Origin: Bugulina stolonifera
Taxonomy: Eukaryota > Bryozoa > Gymnolaemata > Cheilostomatida > Bugulidae
Direction: 5' to 3'
NCBI GenBank assembly: GCA_935421135.1
Contig: OW285189.1
Location: 1,178,001 to 1,242,000, forward strand
DNA length: 64,000 bases
The position numbers and the translations under genes are program-made. Below, piece after piece: positions 1 to 10,849 of this stretch. The notes below the pieces were generated by a model. It searched no databases, was not told where the DNA came from, and saw nothing but the letters and a program-made list of their open reading frames with translations. The stretch's first letter is position 1; every line of letters begins with the position of its first letter.

Positions 1-1339
1 TTTAAGAGGAAATTTTGTTGCTATGAAACAAGGAAAATATATGTGACAACATTTGATTTTTTATAACAGCAATCTGTAGGGGGTCTATCAGTCTGAGGGA
101 CTCCTTGAAATTGATGGTGGGAGACTGCGTCCCCCCACGACCCCCCCAACTTTGACCACTGTATGGTAGAAAAGAAACACATGCTTTCAGCTGCTTTTTG
201 TAGATTCGTTAGCTCTACTTCATTTCATTGCATGTTTTTCATCATTGTAAAGGAGTAAAGTATTTGTAAATGTCGTTAGAGTTGAATGATTTATGTTCAG
301 TCATAATTGTGAACAGATACAATGTATACATGTACATGCATATATATGGATGAGGCTGGATTATATTTAATATTATTACACAGGTATATTTCATAAACCT
401 GAACTGCTTCAAATTTGCTCTATTTTTCTGAAAAATACTCTCAGGGCGTCGCCGGCCGGGGCGCCGCCCCGGACCCCGCCAGGGGGCCTAGGCGGCCCCC
501 TGGACCCCCGGCCTAAATTTTGGCCCCACCAACATTTCTTACGGCGCTACGGCCCTGTAATACCAACTTGATACCTGCAGTGCACAATAATAATGCATGC
601 ACTAACTAGTGTAATATCGTGCGTAATACATTCATAAATGCATGTTGGAATTATAAAGCCGGAACAGCTGAAAACTGGAAGCATGTTTTAAAGGGTACCG
701 GTATATATTTTTCTTGAACAATCTGACTTGTGTTTTATGCTCATCTAGAATCACATAATCACAACTTATACGACTACAAAAGGTCTAAGTTAGAGATTTT
801 GATGATCACTTTGAGTACTATTTGGTACAATTGCTAACTTTGACCTGATGTGGTCCAATAAGTTAACATCAAAGGTTATGCAGTATAAAACACAGATTTA
901 GATAATGCAAGAAAGAAATAAGTGTCATAGTTTGCACATGTTACATCAAATCAAGTGTGTTCACAGAAGACAAGTAATAACAAATCAAGTGTATTATTAT
1001 TATCTGAAGTAAAATGGTATAGACTATAGATGATTCTTAGAATGGTACTAGTTATACAAGTCAACAGTTTCAATCAAGTTTGGTTTCCATTCAGAACAAA
1101 AACATGCATGCCCTGCCCTACTACCCAAGTAAAATAGTCTGCACTAGTCTGGGACAGGTGATACAGTGATACACATCAGTCTATAATTGATACAAGTACT
1201 TTATACACATACAGCTAGCTAGGAGCTCTTAAAAAGGAGTAATACATGATAAAGAATAAAGGTATGTAATATGCTAGCTGTAACCTAAGTGATATCATAC
1301 ATTTCAAACAGGATACGCTCTGGCTGACCCCCAGCCCTC
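1..1339. other. Region downstream of CARM1
   Basis: Apart from the GC-rich block at 442-557 I see only AT-rich sequence and no coding exon. A clear minus-strand AATAAA close after the CARM1 stop was not found; TATAAA-like sequence near 1200 is the nearest candidate for its polyadenylation signal. Confidence 0.5.
442..557. mobile_element. GC-rich segment with CAGGGC/GCCCTG ends, possible hAT MITE
   Basis: A very GC-rich block in AT-rich sequence that begins CAGGGCGTCGCCGG and ends GGCGCTACGGCCCTG. It contains self-complementary stretches such as CCAGGGGGCC/GGCCCCCTGG. No clear 8-bp target duplication, so the assignment is weak. Confidence 0.4.
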
Positions 1340-4300
1340 TCAGTGTCTATTACTGTTAGGAATGTTGGCTACGTAGTCTCCTATCATATACGAGTTGCTC
1401 ATCCCAAAGCTGGCTGCAGCTACAGCTGGCTGAAAATAACAGCAACATGTGGTCAACATTTCAGAGAAACCATTTATTTATAAACTGTATGTACAGTATT
1501 TTACAAGCAAGTGGATAGACAAGGTTAGTATATTGTAGTTATCTTCTCTTGTTAGTGATGTACAGAGAGACAAACAGGGCACCCAGTCGGAGCACTAGCA
1601 GATATAGAATAATGAAATAATGTGTAGTTCGGTGTCATCAGTGTTAAACCTTATTATACTATTAGTAGCTACATGTATTACTGGTCTCTGCACTGGTATG
1701 TAATGTGATGTGGCCAATTTATAATAACAGCTGTACCTGTATGTAATCATGTACTACTAGGTAGGGGTAAGTGTGTATATGAAGTGAGGAGCTGTACCTG
1801 TATGTAATCATGTACTACTAGGTAGGGGTAAGTGTGTATATGAAGTGAGGAGCTGTACCTGTATGTAATCATGTACTACTAGGTAGGGGTAAGTGTGTAT
1901 ATGAAGTGAGGAGCTGTACCTGTATGTAATCATGTACTACTAGGTAGGGGTAAGTGTGTATATGAAGTGAGGAGCTGTACCTGTATGTAATCATGTACTA
2001 CTAGGTAGGGGTAAGTGTGTATATGAAGTGAGGAGGAGGAGAGAATGGAGAATATAGAGATGGTATGTACCTGTGAGAAGTTAGTAGGTGCGAGTCCACC
2101 ACCTATAGATGTTCTGTTACCTACTACGTTAGTGTTCATCCCTATACTTGGTATACTTCCAGGGTTTATTGGAGGGCCTGTAATAAAACAACACATATAT
2201 AAAGTGTGTACGCATGTACATGTATGTATAACATGGTGTATGTACACACACGGCTAGACTACTTGAATATAGCATATTCCATATTCCTACACTGTTGTGA
2301 CAGTAAACCCCCACACAAACCACCACATGCACACACACACACTATGTATGTATCTGAGGACAATGAACAATGTGTATTCACAGGGTTGAAATGGGCAGAC
2401 AGCAACTAAATAACCTGTTGTGTAGTGTTTAGTAGAGAGTAGATCATGTCTCTGCGTGGTAAGTATCAACTTACCTCCACTTATACTGACCGCTGTGAAG
2501 TTGGCCAGGTTCTGGGCTTGCTGTTCGTGGGCTGGTATAGCCTTAGTGTTGACCATATTAGTCTGGTATCCATTAGTGGCATAGTACTGCTCAGTAGGTG
2601 ATGCCTCGTTCGCTTGTGGTGGTGCTGCTACTATCTGACCACCGTACCGGAAATAAGGATTTTTCAAATCTAGAATGTTTGTGGACTTTGTGTTGGTTCC
2701 AGGATGGTCAACAGATATTTCTACGTCATAACTCTGTCTGTAAGTACATGCACATTATGATATAATAGTATGCATACAGACTATATAGTATAGTATGACA
2801 GTATGAAAGTACATATATATAGAGCATACAGTAGTGCTGCACGGTGTTTTGTTTTCATTCAGTCATTGTTCTTTCGGTTCAAAACCCGTGAAATTTTAAA
2901 ATGCGAAACGGAACGCAGCAGCTTGGTACGATTCAGTTTTAAAATAAAAACCGGGTCTGGTCCCTTAGCGCACCCACTTCCGATGATGGCTGGTGTTGCA
3001 AATACGTGAACTCATGTTGTGCTTCTTTTAATCTTTATAATTCGATGTCATCCTTGGAATACTGACTTAGCTACAGTCATCATTGTCACCCAGTGATGAC
3101 ATACTGTAGTTTCACTCAATTCTTGTAGTTATACTTGCATGTTATTACAAATAATTAATATTTAATAACTGAAATTTACTAAACAAAATAACAATGGCCG
3201 CCATTATATTTAAAAGCAGAGTATGACGACTCTCAAAATTGAGTATTTAATTTTCGGTTCGATTTGGTTTGTTTTTTTATGAATTTAACAAAATGAGTTA
3301 AACCAAGGGTTAATTCAAAACATCAGTGTTATTCAGTTCTTTGAAAACTTAGAAAAAAAAAACTGAATGCAAGTGCAAATCAAAACCGCCCAGCACTATT
3401 ATACGGTATGAAAGTACATGTATACGGAGTATACAGTATGACAGTACATGTATATACACTATACGGTATGACAGTACATGTATAGCTGTATATAGACTAG
3501 TTTAGTTTAGTTTTAGTTACCATACATTATCAGTCAGTAACAGGCACTGATGATAGAATTGATGGTACATGTATATGTACATATACATACTCTCTGTTCA
3601 CTATTCACATAGTGTAGATATTACCATTGTTAAAAAATTTCATAAAAATTTGAAAAAAGCTGTTGGATCGCTTTGCAGTTCGTGCGATTACAGGCCTATA
3701 TAGAGTCTTTGAGCGAGAGGTTCTTCTGCAGTATGACAGTACATGTATAGCTGTATATAGACTATACGGTATGACAGTACATGTTTAGCTGTATATAGAC
3801 TATATGGTTTGACAGTACATGTATAGCTGCATATAATTATGCTATGGTATGATGATATGTGTTATAGACAGTTAATGGCTAACTTGCCTTGAGTTGGCCC
3901 TCATTGTGAGATGGGCGGAGACATTCTGACCTTGTTTAACATAGACAGGAGACCTGAGTAGGCAGCGGACTTGGTACCAGTGAGTAAGTGGTTCCATGGG
4001 GGAGGTAGACAGCCACACTGTCTCACTATCAATATATAACAGAAGATATTAACAGCATAACAGATGAGTAGTAGTAGTAACAGATGAGTGAGTAGTAGTA
4101 ACAGATGAGTGAGTAGTAGTAACAGGTGAGTAGTAGTAGTAACAGATGAGTAGTAGTAGTAACAGATGAGTAGTAGTAGTAACAGATGAGTAGTAGTAGT
4201 AACAGTTGAGTGAGTGAGTAGTAACAGTTGAGTGAGTAGTAGTAACAGATGAGTAAGTAGTAGTAACAGTTGAGTGAGTAGTAGTAACAGATGAGTAAGT

Positions 4301-7300
4301 AGTAGTAACAGATGAGTGAGTAGTAACAGATGAGTAAGTAGTAGTAACAGATGAGTGAGTAAGTAGTAGTAACAGATGAGTAAGTAGTAGTAACAGATGA
4401 GTAAGTAGTAGTAACAGATGAGTGAGTGAGTAGTAGTAACAGATGAGTAGTAGTAGTAACAGTTGAGTGAGTAGTAGTAACAGGTGAGTGAGTAGTAACA
4501 GTTGAGTGAGTGAGTAGTAACAGTTGAGTGAGTAGTAGTAACAGATGAGTAGTAGTAGTAACAGATGAGTGAGTAGTAGTAACAGGTGAGTGAGTAGTAA
4601 CAGATGAGTGAGTAGTAGTAACAGGTGAGTGAGTAGTAACAGATGAGTGAGTAGTAGTAACTGGTGCCTTACCTGGATCCCTTGAAGGCAAGATCAAACC
4701 AGAAAGCTAGACCGTGTATGTAGCCAGCGGTGGTGATGGTGAACATGAGAGGCACGTCAATGACATACAGGTCTTGTTCATTGAGGGCCAGGAAATCACA
4801 AGGATATTTGTTAGCCGGGGAGAGGCAGGAAGCTATGTGGAAGGTATCCTAAAAAGGGTACAGAAAATATATCGGACATATATAATTAGGTATATATATT
4901 AGGTACACTCATCTTGCAGTTGCACATGCTCCTCCCTGGTGATGCCCACAGTGGGTACATCCCTCCCCAGGGGTGCATATATTTCTCCCTAGACAGTGGG
5001 CAGGATGCACATAATCCTGCCCACTGTCTAGGAGCAATAATTTAACTGTTCTCAGTGACTTTTGTTGAGCTCCAAAAGAGCTCTGCAGCATGAGCAGTTT
5101 AATACAACATACACTAAGAATAGTAACAGTCATGCACCCATTTCTGACTTGCCATTGCTGCAGAAGTGACAAAATGGATGAAAGTTTGATTTCTAAGCTT
5201 CATGAATGTAGCATTTGTAAGTCTATGTATAATAGCTTGACTGTTAACTTAAGACTGAATGCAAATAGATTAAAGTTAAATGGCTGCCGATCACAAGCTT
5301 TAATGCAACATTAAAATCGCTCCTTTTGTGTTGAACGACCTTCACCTTTATGATTACCAATAATGTGTTCTATACTTCAGCTCTGAACGGAGGCCAAAGA
5401 TCTGAAAGTGTGTATCGTGGGAGAAGACTTACAACTATTGGCTGTTTGAAGGTCTCATCGAATGAATCATTGCGGAGAGAAGTGAGATCGACTCCATGGA
5501 AGCTCGTGTGGCACCAGAAGTTGGGTTTCATTGACTGTTCCTGGAATAGCGCATCGTCACAGAAGGGAGCTATAAACATGTGACCTTCAGTCGGAAACAT
5601 TTTACCTGTAGATATATATATATTCATACATGTATGTGTAGATGTGCAGTAGACGTGAAGCAATGCTACTGTAACAATAGGAGCTTGTTATAACACGGCA
5701 TAGTGACTGTATTACATGACATGGTGACTGTATTACATGACACACACCCCCAGGTTTAAGAAACTTCTTAGCGTGTAAATACGTCTCAATCATTCGCTCG
5801 TTAAAGAGCATATAGCCAATGGGTTCAGATATTATAGTATCCACCATTTCAGGAAGCTGTGTCTCCTCTATCTTGGCAGAGATTACTGTGATCTTGTCTG
5901 ATAAACCATTGGCCTTCACTAGTCGCTATTAACAACAAACATATTAGTAGCAATAAAGCAACACAACCTCAACTCCACACGACACTCTAGCCTTCAATAT
6001 ACCGAATACTTTCAACAAGCATCACGATGAGTGCAGCAATCACCGGATATGATTATAACTATAACATGGTGCGTGTGTACACACCTCACAGAACTGGGCC
6101 ATGTTGCTGGCCTCAACAGCGTACACCTTCTTAGCACCAGCCTGCACTGCAAAGAATGAGAGGATACCAGACCCAGCGCCAACGTCCAAAACCACTTTAC
6201 CAGAGAAGTCCAAGGTGTTGGCCAGCATAGCATTCTGGTATGTATTAGTGCGCACGTAGTCCTGCATCATGTTCTGTTGCTGGGAAAGGAAGCTGTAAAA
6301 CTATAAACAGAAGGGATATATTATGTAGTGTGGTGGGGCAACAGAGTGCATCCCCTTACCCGCCACCCAACATCATAAGAGAGACTATACATTTGTATAC
6401 GCAATCACCACACCCTATAATGCCACTCCGAGACGGGAGAGCACAACAATATACCCTAACTGAACCAAGTATCGTTACTTTCTACTTTAGGTGAACTTGG
6501 AACCCAACTGACACAGCAGGATAGGGAGGGTATAATAGCTAAACATGATAATAACCTGAAAATATTGTGTAGCCGAGTCTTTATCTGTTCTCTTTGTGAA
6601 TACAGATTTTCTGTCTGTGTTGGTTAATTCTTTTAACAGAGAATGTGCACTTCTACAATCTAATAAAAATAGTGGTAATACAATATTATGTGCTTGTGTG
6701 TTGTGTAGTCTAACATGAGTATTTAATATTAACGGTCTTATAAAAATGCAAATTATGGCAGCATAAGTAGGCTAATATAAAAAGACAATGTATAATATAA
6801 AAAAGTAATTAATTAAGTAGTGGATGATAACCACAGTAGTAGGCTATTATGATGGCACAGCGTCAATATCCTGCGACCAACACAATAGATTGCCACTTAC
6901 AAACCTGATTCCGTGGAGAACTTCAATAAGGTACTCTCGGAGTCATTCTCCCGTGTTAGAACAATGCTTTGTCTACCGACTCTAGCCATCTCAGTAGAGG
7001 TAGCTACCATTATTGTGTCACACACAGTTCCATCTATAAAACAGTGGATTTACTTATACCACACAGGGGGTATTAACTAAGTAGTACATGCAGTATTACA
7101 AGCTGATACTTCTTCCCATAATGTACTAATACTGGACCAGAGGCGTGCTAATTGATTCAAATTGATTTAACCAAGTTCCAATTGATTGCCAATAGCTTTG
7201 AACCCTAATCAGTTTATTAAACTGTTGCTATAAGTCTAAATCTTGACTCAATCCTCTAGCTCTCAGGTTAATCTTAATCCCAATCATTTGCTTTTGACTT

Positions 7301-10300
7301 TTCAAATTTAGATTAGCCTAAATTGCTACAATTTCCTCGCTTGCTTGCTGCAAACAGTATGAGAGGATAAATCTTTGCTGGGAGCAGACAGCTGCTTTTA
7401 ATAGTGTATTTCCACCTACTTTGTAACCTATAACCTGTATAAAAATTCACTTGTAGGCCTATAGGCCTACATATAAACCTTGCAATTGATTAGAAAGATG
7501 AGATTCATTGTGCATAGGGACCATTTCACCCCAAAAATCTAATCTCATTTTAAATCGAGGTTAAACTAAGCAATATAACTTAATCTATCGTAATCAGTTT
7601 TTTCTACATTCTATTTAATTTCAATTTATTCTTAATCTTAAAAAAATGAACTCAACCAACCATCAATTTTTTGTTTTTACTACTACTAACTTGTAGAACA
7701 CTAAAAACAATTCATTGTCTGTGAGTTGAGTTCTTCTAAATGTAATCTATACAGTTTTGTAATGGTTGTTTTCCAAATGAATGTTTTCGGAACGTCCCGT
7801 TTTTAACTCACATTTTCGAACAGTAGCAGATTCATATAATTAGGCCTATTATATCAATATTGTCTTGATATCAAATTAATTTAAAATTAGGCCAAGGTAA
7901 ACCTACAGTAGAGTAAGATTATTTTAAAGTAGTCAACACAGTGTATCATCATCTCATGACCACATTAGATCACCTATGTATGTAGCCTAACCCAGCAACC
8001 CTATCTTCTATCCAGGATTTAGTTTAGAATGTTATGATTGAATGTCACGAATTGTAATTCACTAATTAATTACTTACTAGTAATTGTAACTTTGGTTTTC
8101 ATCGTTATTCAATTCTTAGGCCTATTGATCTTGAAATTGATACTTACTTAGCATACTTACTTAGAGTAGTCATCACGTTAGACCACTAGGGTGAGTGGAA
8201 GGGACGTGCCTCATTTGAGTAAACTGTAGTAACAAAATTTGTGTTAGCTTTTGCTAAATATGATTAAGTGTCAATTTTTATGCTGTAGTGGCCTCAGCAC
8301 AGGTCCTGTGACGGCCCTGTTTTTATGTATTGGCATTGTTGGCAGTGTATGTTGCAGAATTATTTTTCTCCCTTAAGATCTCGAATGGTTTGCGGCAGAA
8401 AGCTATTGTGGAATAATGAGCCGTTTGTACGGAATGTGGCAGGGAGCCCACGAGTCTGGGATCTGGTGGCCATTGTGGTGATTGGCTTGTCTATGATGTT
8501 ATCATAGGAAGCTGACAGAGAAGGGTGGTGCTCTTCCTTCGAGAGGATGCGCATCAGAAGATTCACTCTTTGGTTTTTTCTTCTCTTAAGCAGTGGAACC
8601 AGACCAAGTTTGGTTTTCGCTTCTTCTACACCAAACCTCCCTTTGATATTTGCAATGAATCTCACCGCTTGGTCCTGCAGCAGCTCAATACTGGAGATTT
8701 CTTGTTTGCAACAAGGATCCCAAGCAGCCGCTGCCTACTCCAGATGCTGATATTATAATCAAAATGTACGCTGTACTATAAGTATATAGTAATATTAATA
8801 TATATCTAAATAAATATATATTTTCAAATAATTATAATATAAATATAATATTATAATAATAATAATAATTTTTAATTATTATTATATTTTATATAGGCCT
8901 ATAGTAATAGTAAGTATATTGCATTCATATTGCCATGCATGACATGACTGTTATATTTTTGATTATTAAATTTAAAATTAATAACAAAATGAAAATTCGA
9001 ATATCCTTACCATAATGATAATTGATAACCATTATCATATCATCATATCATCTGAGGTAAATTCTGTGGTAAATATCATATTTTTCCTCTCTCATATGAC
9101 ATGAAATGATATTAATCATATTCAGAGCTGGGTCCAAGTCATAGATTTGACTTGACTTGCCAAGTCAAGTCAAGTCACAAGTCGACTTGACTTGGACTTG
9201 CCAACTTGCTGACTTGACTTGACTTTGACTTGCACATCAATGTGACTTGACTTGACTTGGACACATGAATGACTTGTGATTTTGACTTGACTTTGACTTG
9301 CACATCAATGTGACTTGACTTGACTTGACTTGGACACAGGAATGACTTGTGATTTTGACTTGGGTTTTGCCAAGTCAATCTGGCAAATAAAAATTTTGTA
9401 CAGTGTTTAGCCAACATGGAAAAAAGGTCTCAATTGCCTACCTAATTATCATTTTTACTAGATCAGTGCTACTAGCAGCACTCAGAGTATATCAAGGTTA
9501 GCTATGAGGGTACACACTTCAGGCACTATCTAAGCTGTGTGTACGTACGTGAGACTACACAACGACAATGCATAGTCACAAGTACACACAGTGCAAGTAG
9601 TGTAAGTGTAGCATACAATGTAGGTGGGGTGTAAGACTGTAAGTAGTGAATACAATGTGCAGTGCAGTAATTACTAGAGTTAAATTGCAGGACTGGCCAG
9701 TGGACACTCCTTGCTGTACCATGTGCTGTTTATACGCTATGTAACACTGCATCACCAATACAATATACAGTATATAATACTATATGACCAGTCTCGACCG
9801 TAGTGCCAATAATACTACTTATATAGACTAGTTCTTTACCATGATTGCATCACATACATGTCCATGCCCTACTACACCTTGGCATAGGTTTTTCATGGAT
9901 TGGAATGCCTACTAAAAGAAAAAAATGATGTTTTGAAAAATGTAAAATTTTTTGAAGTTATCTTCCACTTGACTTGCATTTCGACTTGACTTGACTTTGA
10001 CTTGACTTGCGACTTGCATGACAGCTGACTTGACTTGACTTGAGGCAGCACTGACTTGACTTCGACTTGACTTGCCTTCAAAATTTTAGAAATTACTTGA
10101 CTTGACTTGACTTGAGGCAGCACTGACTTGACTTGGACTTGACTTGCCTCCAAAATTTTAGAAATGACTTGACTTGTTGACTTGCAAGTCGACTTGGACC
10201 CAACTCTGATCATATTTAATAATTAAATATGATAATGATTAATATCATTTCATGTCATATGAGAGAGGAAAAATGAAACATACCTTTTACTCCTGCGGTA

Positions 10301-10440
10301 ATTTTAGCACCATCTCCAGTTTTTTCAATAGATATGTTAAGTGCATAATTGAATTTGGCTGTAGATTGACCATTTTCGGTCATTGAAGCAAGCAAAACTT
10401 GTTTCCACATTGGGGCAGTCATGCCTTCTGTCATTGTCAT
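1340..10440 (-). CDS. CARM1: CARM1 (PRMT4) histone/protein arginine methyltransferase, 11 exons, 575 aa
   Basis: Type I protein arginine methyltransferase that transfers methyl groups from S-adenosylmethionine to arginines of histone H3 and transcription or splicing factors in the nucleus. Exons, in transcript order: 10284-10440, 6901-7033, 6556-6652, 6085-6300, 5748-5925, 5433-5605, 4673-4848, 3888-4025, 2475-2737, 2071-2177, 1340-1429. All phases fit and the stop is at 1340-1342. Exons 1-3 encode the N-terminal PH-like domain. The SAM-binding motif VLDVGAGSG is near residues 166-174, the double-E loop [13 protein letters not shown] starts near 234, and the THW loop is near 391-393, so the catalytic core looks intact. 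The C-terminal tail (from LKNPYFRY on) is diverged and the protein is somewhat shorter than vertebrate CARM1 (about 608 aa). Intron 8 has a GC donor. I chose the first ATG at 10440; a second lies two codons later. It shares a divergent promoter region with DCP2. Confidence 0.95.
1731..2033. repeat. 61-bp tandem repeat, about 5 copies
   Basis: Nearly perfect copies of CTGTACCTGTATGTAATCAT plus 41 bp more, in CARM1 intron 10, about 38 nt from the exon 10 donor. On the transcribed strand each unit includes CAGGTACA, which also spans the real donor. Confidence 0.95.
2834..3396 (+). mobile_element. TA-flanked inverted-repeat element, copy 1 (CARM1 intron 8)
   Basis: About 563 bp starting GTGCTGCACGGTGTTTTG and ending AAACCGCCCAGCAC, with TA on both outer sides, as expected for Tc1/mariner-type insertion. 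Sequence matches the element at 61445-61955 in the opposite orientation, including the CGATGATGGCTGGTGTTGC segment. No transposase. Confidence 0.8.
3405..3840. repeat. About 38-bp interspersed tandem units, CARM1 intron 8
   Basis: Units of the type TATGACAGTACATGTATAGC followed by TGTATATAGACTATACGG occur at about 3405-3500 and again at 3727-3835, around unrelated sequence. Confidence 0.75.
4052..4662. repeat. GAGTAGTAGTAACAGAT minisatellite filling CARM1 intron 7
   Basis: Variable units of about 17-29 bp made of GAGTAG, TAGTAACAG and ATGAGTGA occupy almost the whole 647-nt intron between exons 7 and 8, leaving only about 26 and 10 nt for the splice signals. Confidence 0.95.
7034..8149. other. 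CARM1 intron 1, exon 2-proximal part
   Basis: AT-rich intron sequence with no exon, array or transposon end that I can recognise. Confidence 0.5.
8150..8757 (-). mobile_element. 3' fragment of a CR1-like retrotransposon in CARM1 intron 1
   Basis: Minus-strand frame 8360-8665 reads like the C terminus of the retrotransposon ORF2 ([20 protein letters not shown], later [12 protein letters not shown]). The match continues upstream to about 8757 ([10 protein letters not shown]) across one in-frame TAG. Its 3' region holds the motif GAGGCACGTCCCTT shared with the other copies, then repeated TAAGTA units near 8140-8165. Confidence 0.8.
9081..10273. repeat. 39-bp perfect inverted repeat around the hAT copy
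   Basis: Bases 9081-9119 are the exact reverse complement of 10235-10273. The right arm ends 10 nt inside intron 1 of CARM1, next to its 5' splice site. The hAT element (9123-10208) sits in the loop, so it probably landed in a pre-existing palindromic element. Confidence 0.85.
9123..10208. mobile_element. Non-autonomous hAT-like transposon with GACTTG-rich ends, copy 1
   Basis: 1086 bp with terminal inverted repeats CAGAGCTGGGTCCAAGTC and its near-complement, flanked by the perfect 8-bp target duplication ATCATATT (9115-9122 and 10209-10216). Beyond the outer repeats, both arms are made of many CAAGTC/GACTTG hexamers. There is no transposase. It lies in CARM1 intron 1. Confidence 0.93.
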
Positions 10441-10849
10441 GTTGTAATGGGCTCAATGGTGGGTAAAAAAACCGTGTCCGTGTAAAGTGTTCTACCTATG
10501 TATCTAGCAATTTTATTGACTGCTAATTGTGCTGCATAATTATTTCTTCAAAATTTGAACAAAATAATCAAATTACAAATAATGTGTTTTGGTAAAATTT
10601 TTGGAGTTCATATAACTATATGGATAATTCTATACTGGTGATAAAATTAATATTGTGGGGTAATAACATTATTCTGGGTAAAACCCATTATCCATTAGAT
10701 TATGATCAGAGTTACTAGAGCTAGTATCTGGAAATTTTGTAATGATTATAGGCGATCCATATATGTACATAAGAAAGTCCCTTAATCGAGTTGTACTCAA
10801 TTTTAAACTGATTAGCTGAACTCTCTGCTACTTTCAGTTACAACTTACA
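10441..10849. promoter_or_regulatory. Head-to-head intergenic region between CARM1 and DCP2
   Basis: Only about 409 bp separate the CARM1 start codon (minus) from the DCP2 start codon (plus), so both promoters and both 5' UTRs must lie here unless there are unseen upstream non-coding exons. The sequence is AT-rich and I see no convincing TATA box or CpG-rich core. A shared bidirectional promoter is inferred from spacing alone. Confidence 0.6.

Noticed and set aside
5090..5314. 74-codon plus-strand frame in CARM1 intron 6
   Set aside because: Antisense to CARM1, no domain, no splice support.
6904..6905. Earlier donor for CARM1 exon 2 (CAG then GTTTGT)
   Set aside because: It leaves the next exon in a frame with a stop; the donor GTAAGT four bases further on gives the correct phase and the conserved SVF block.
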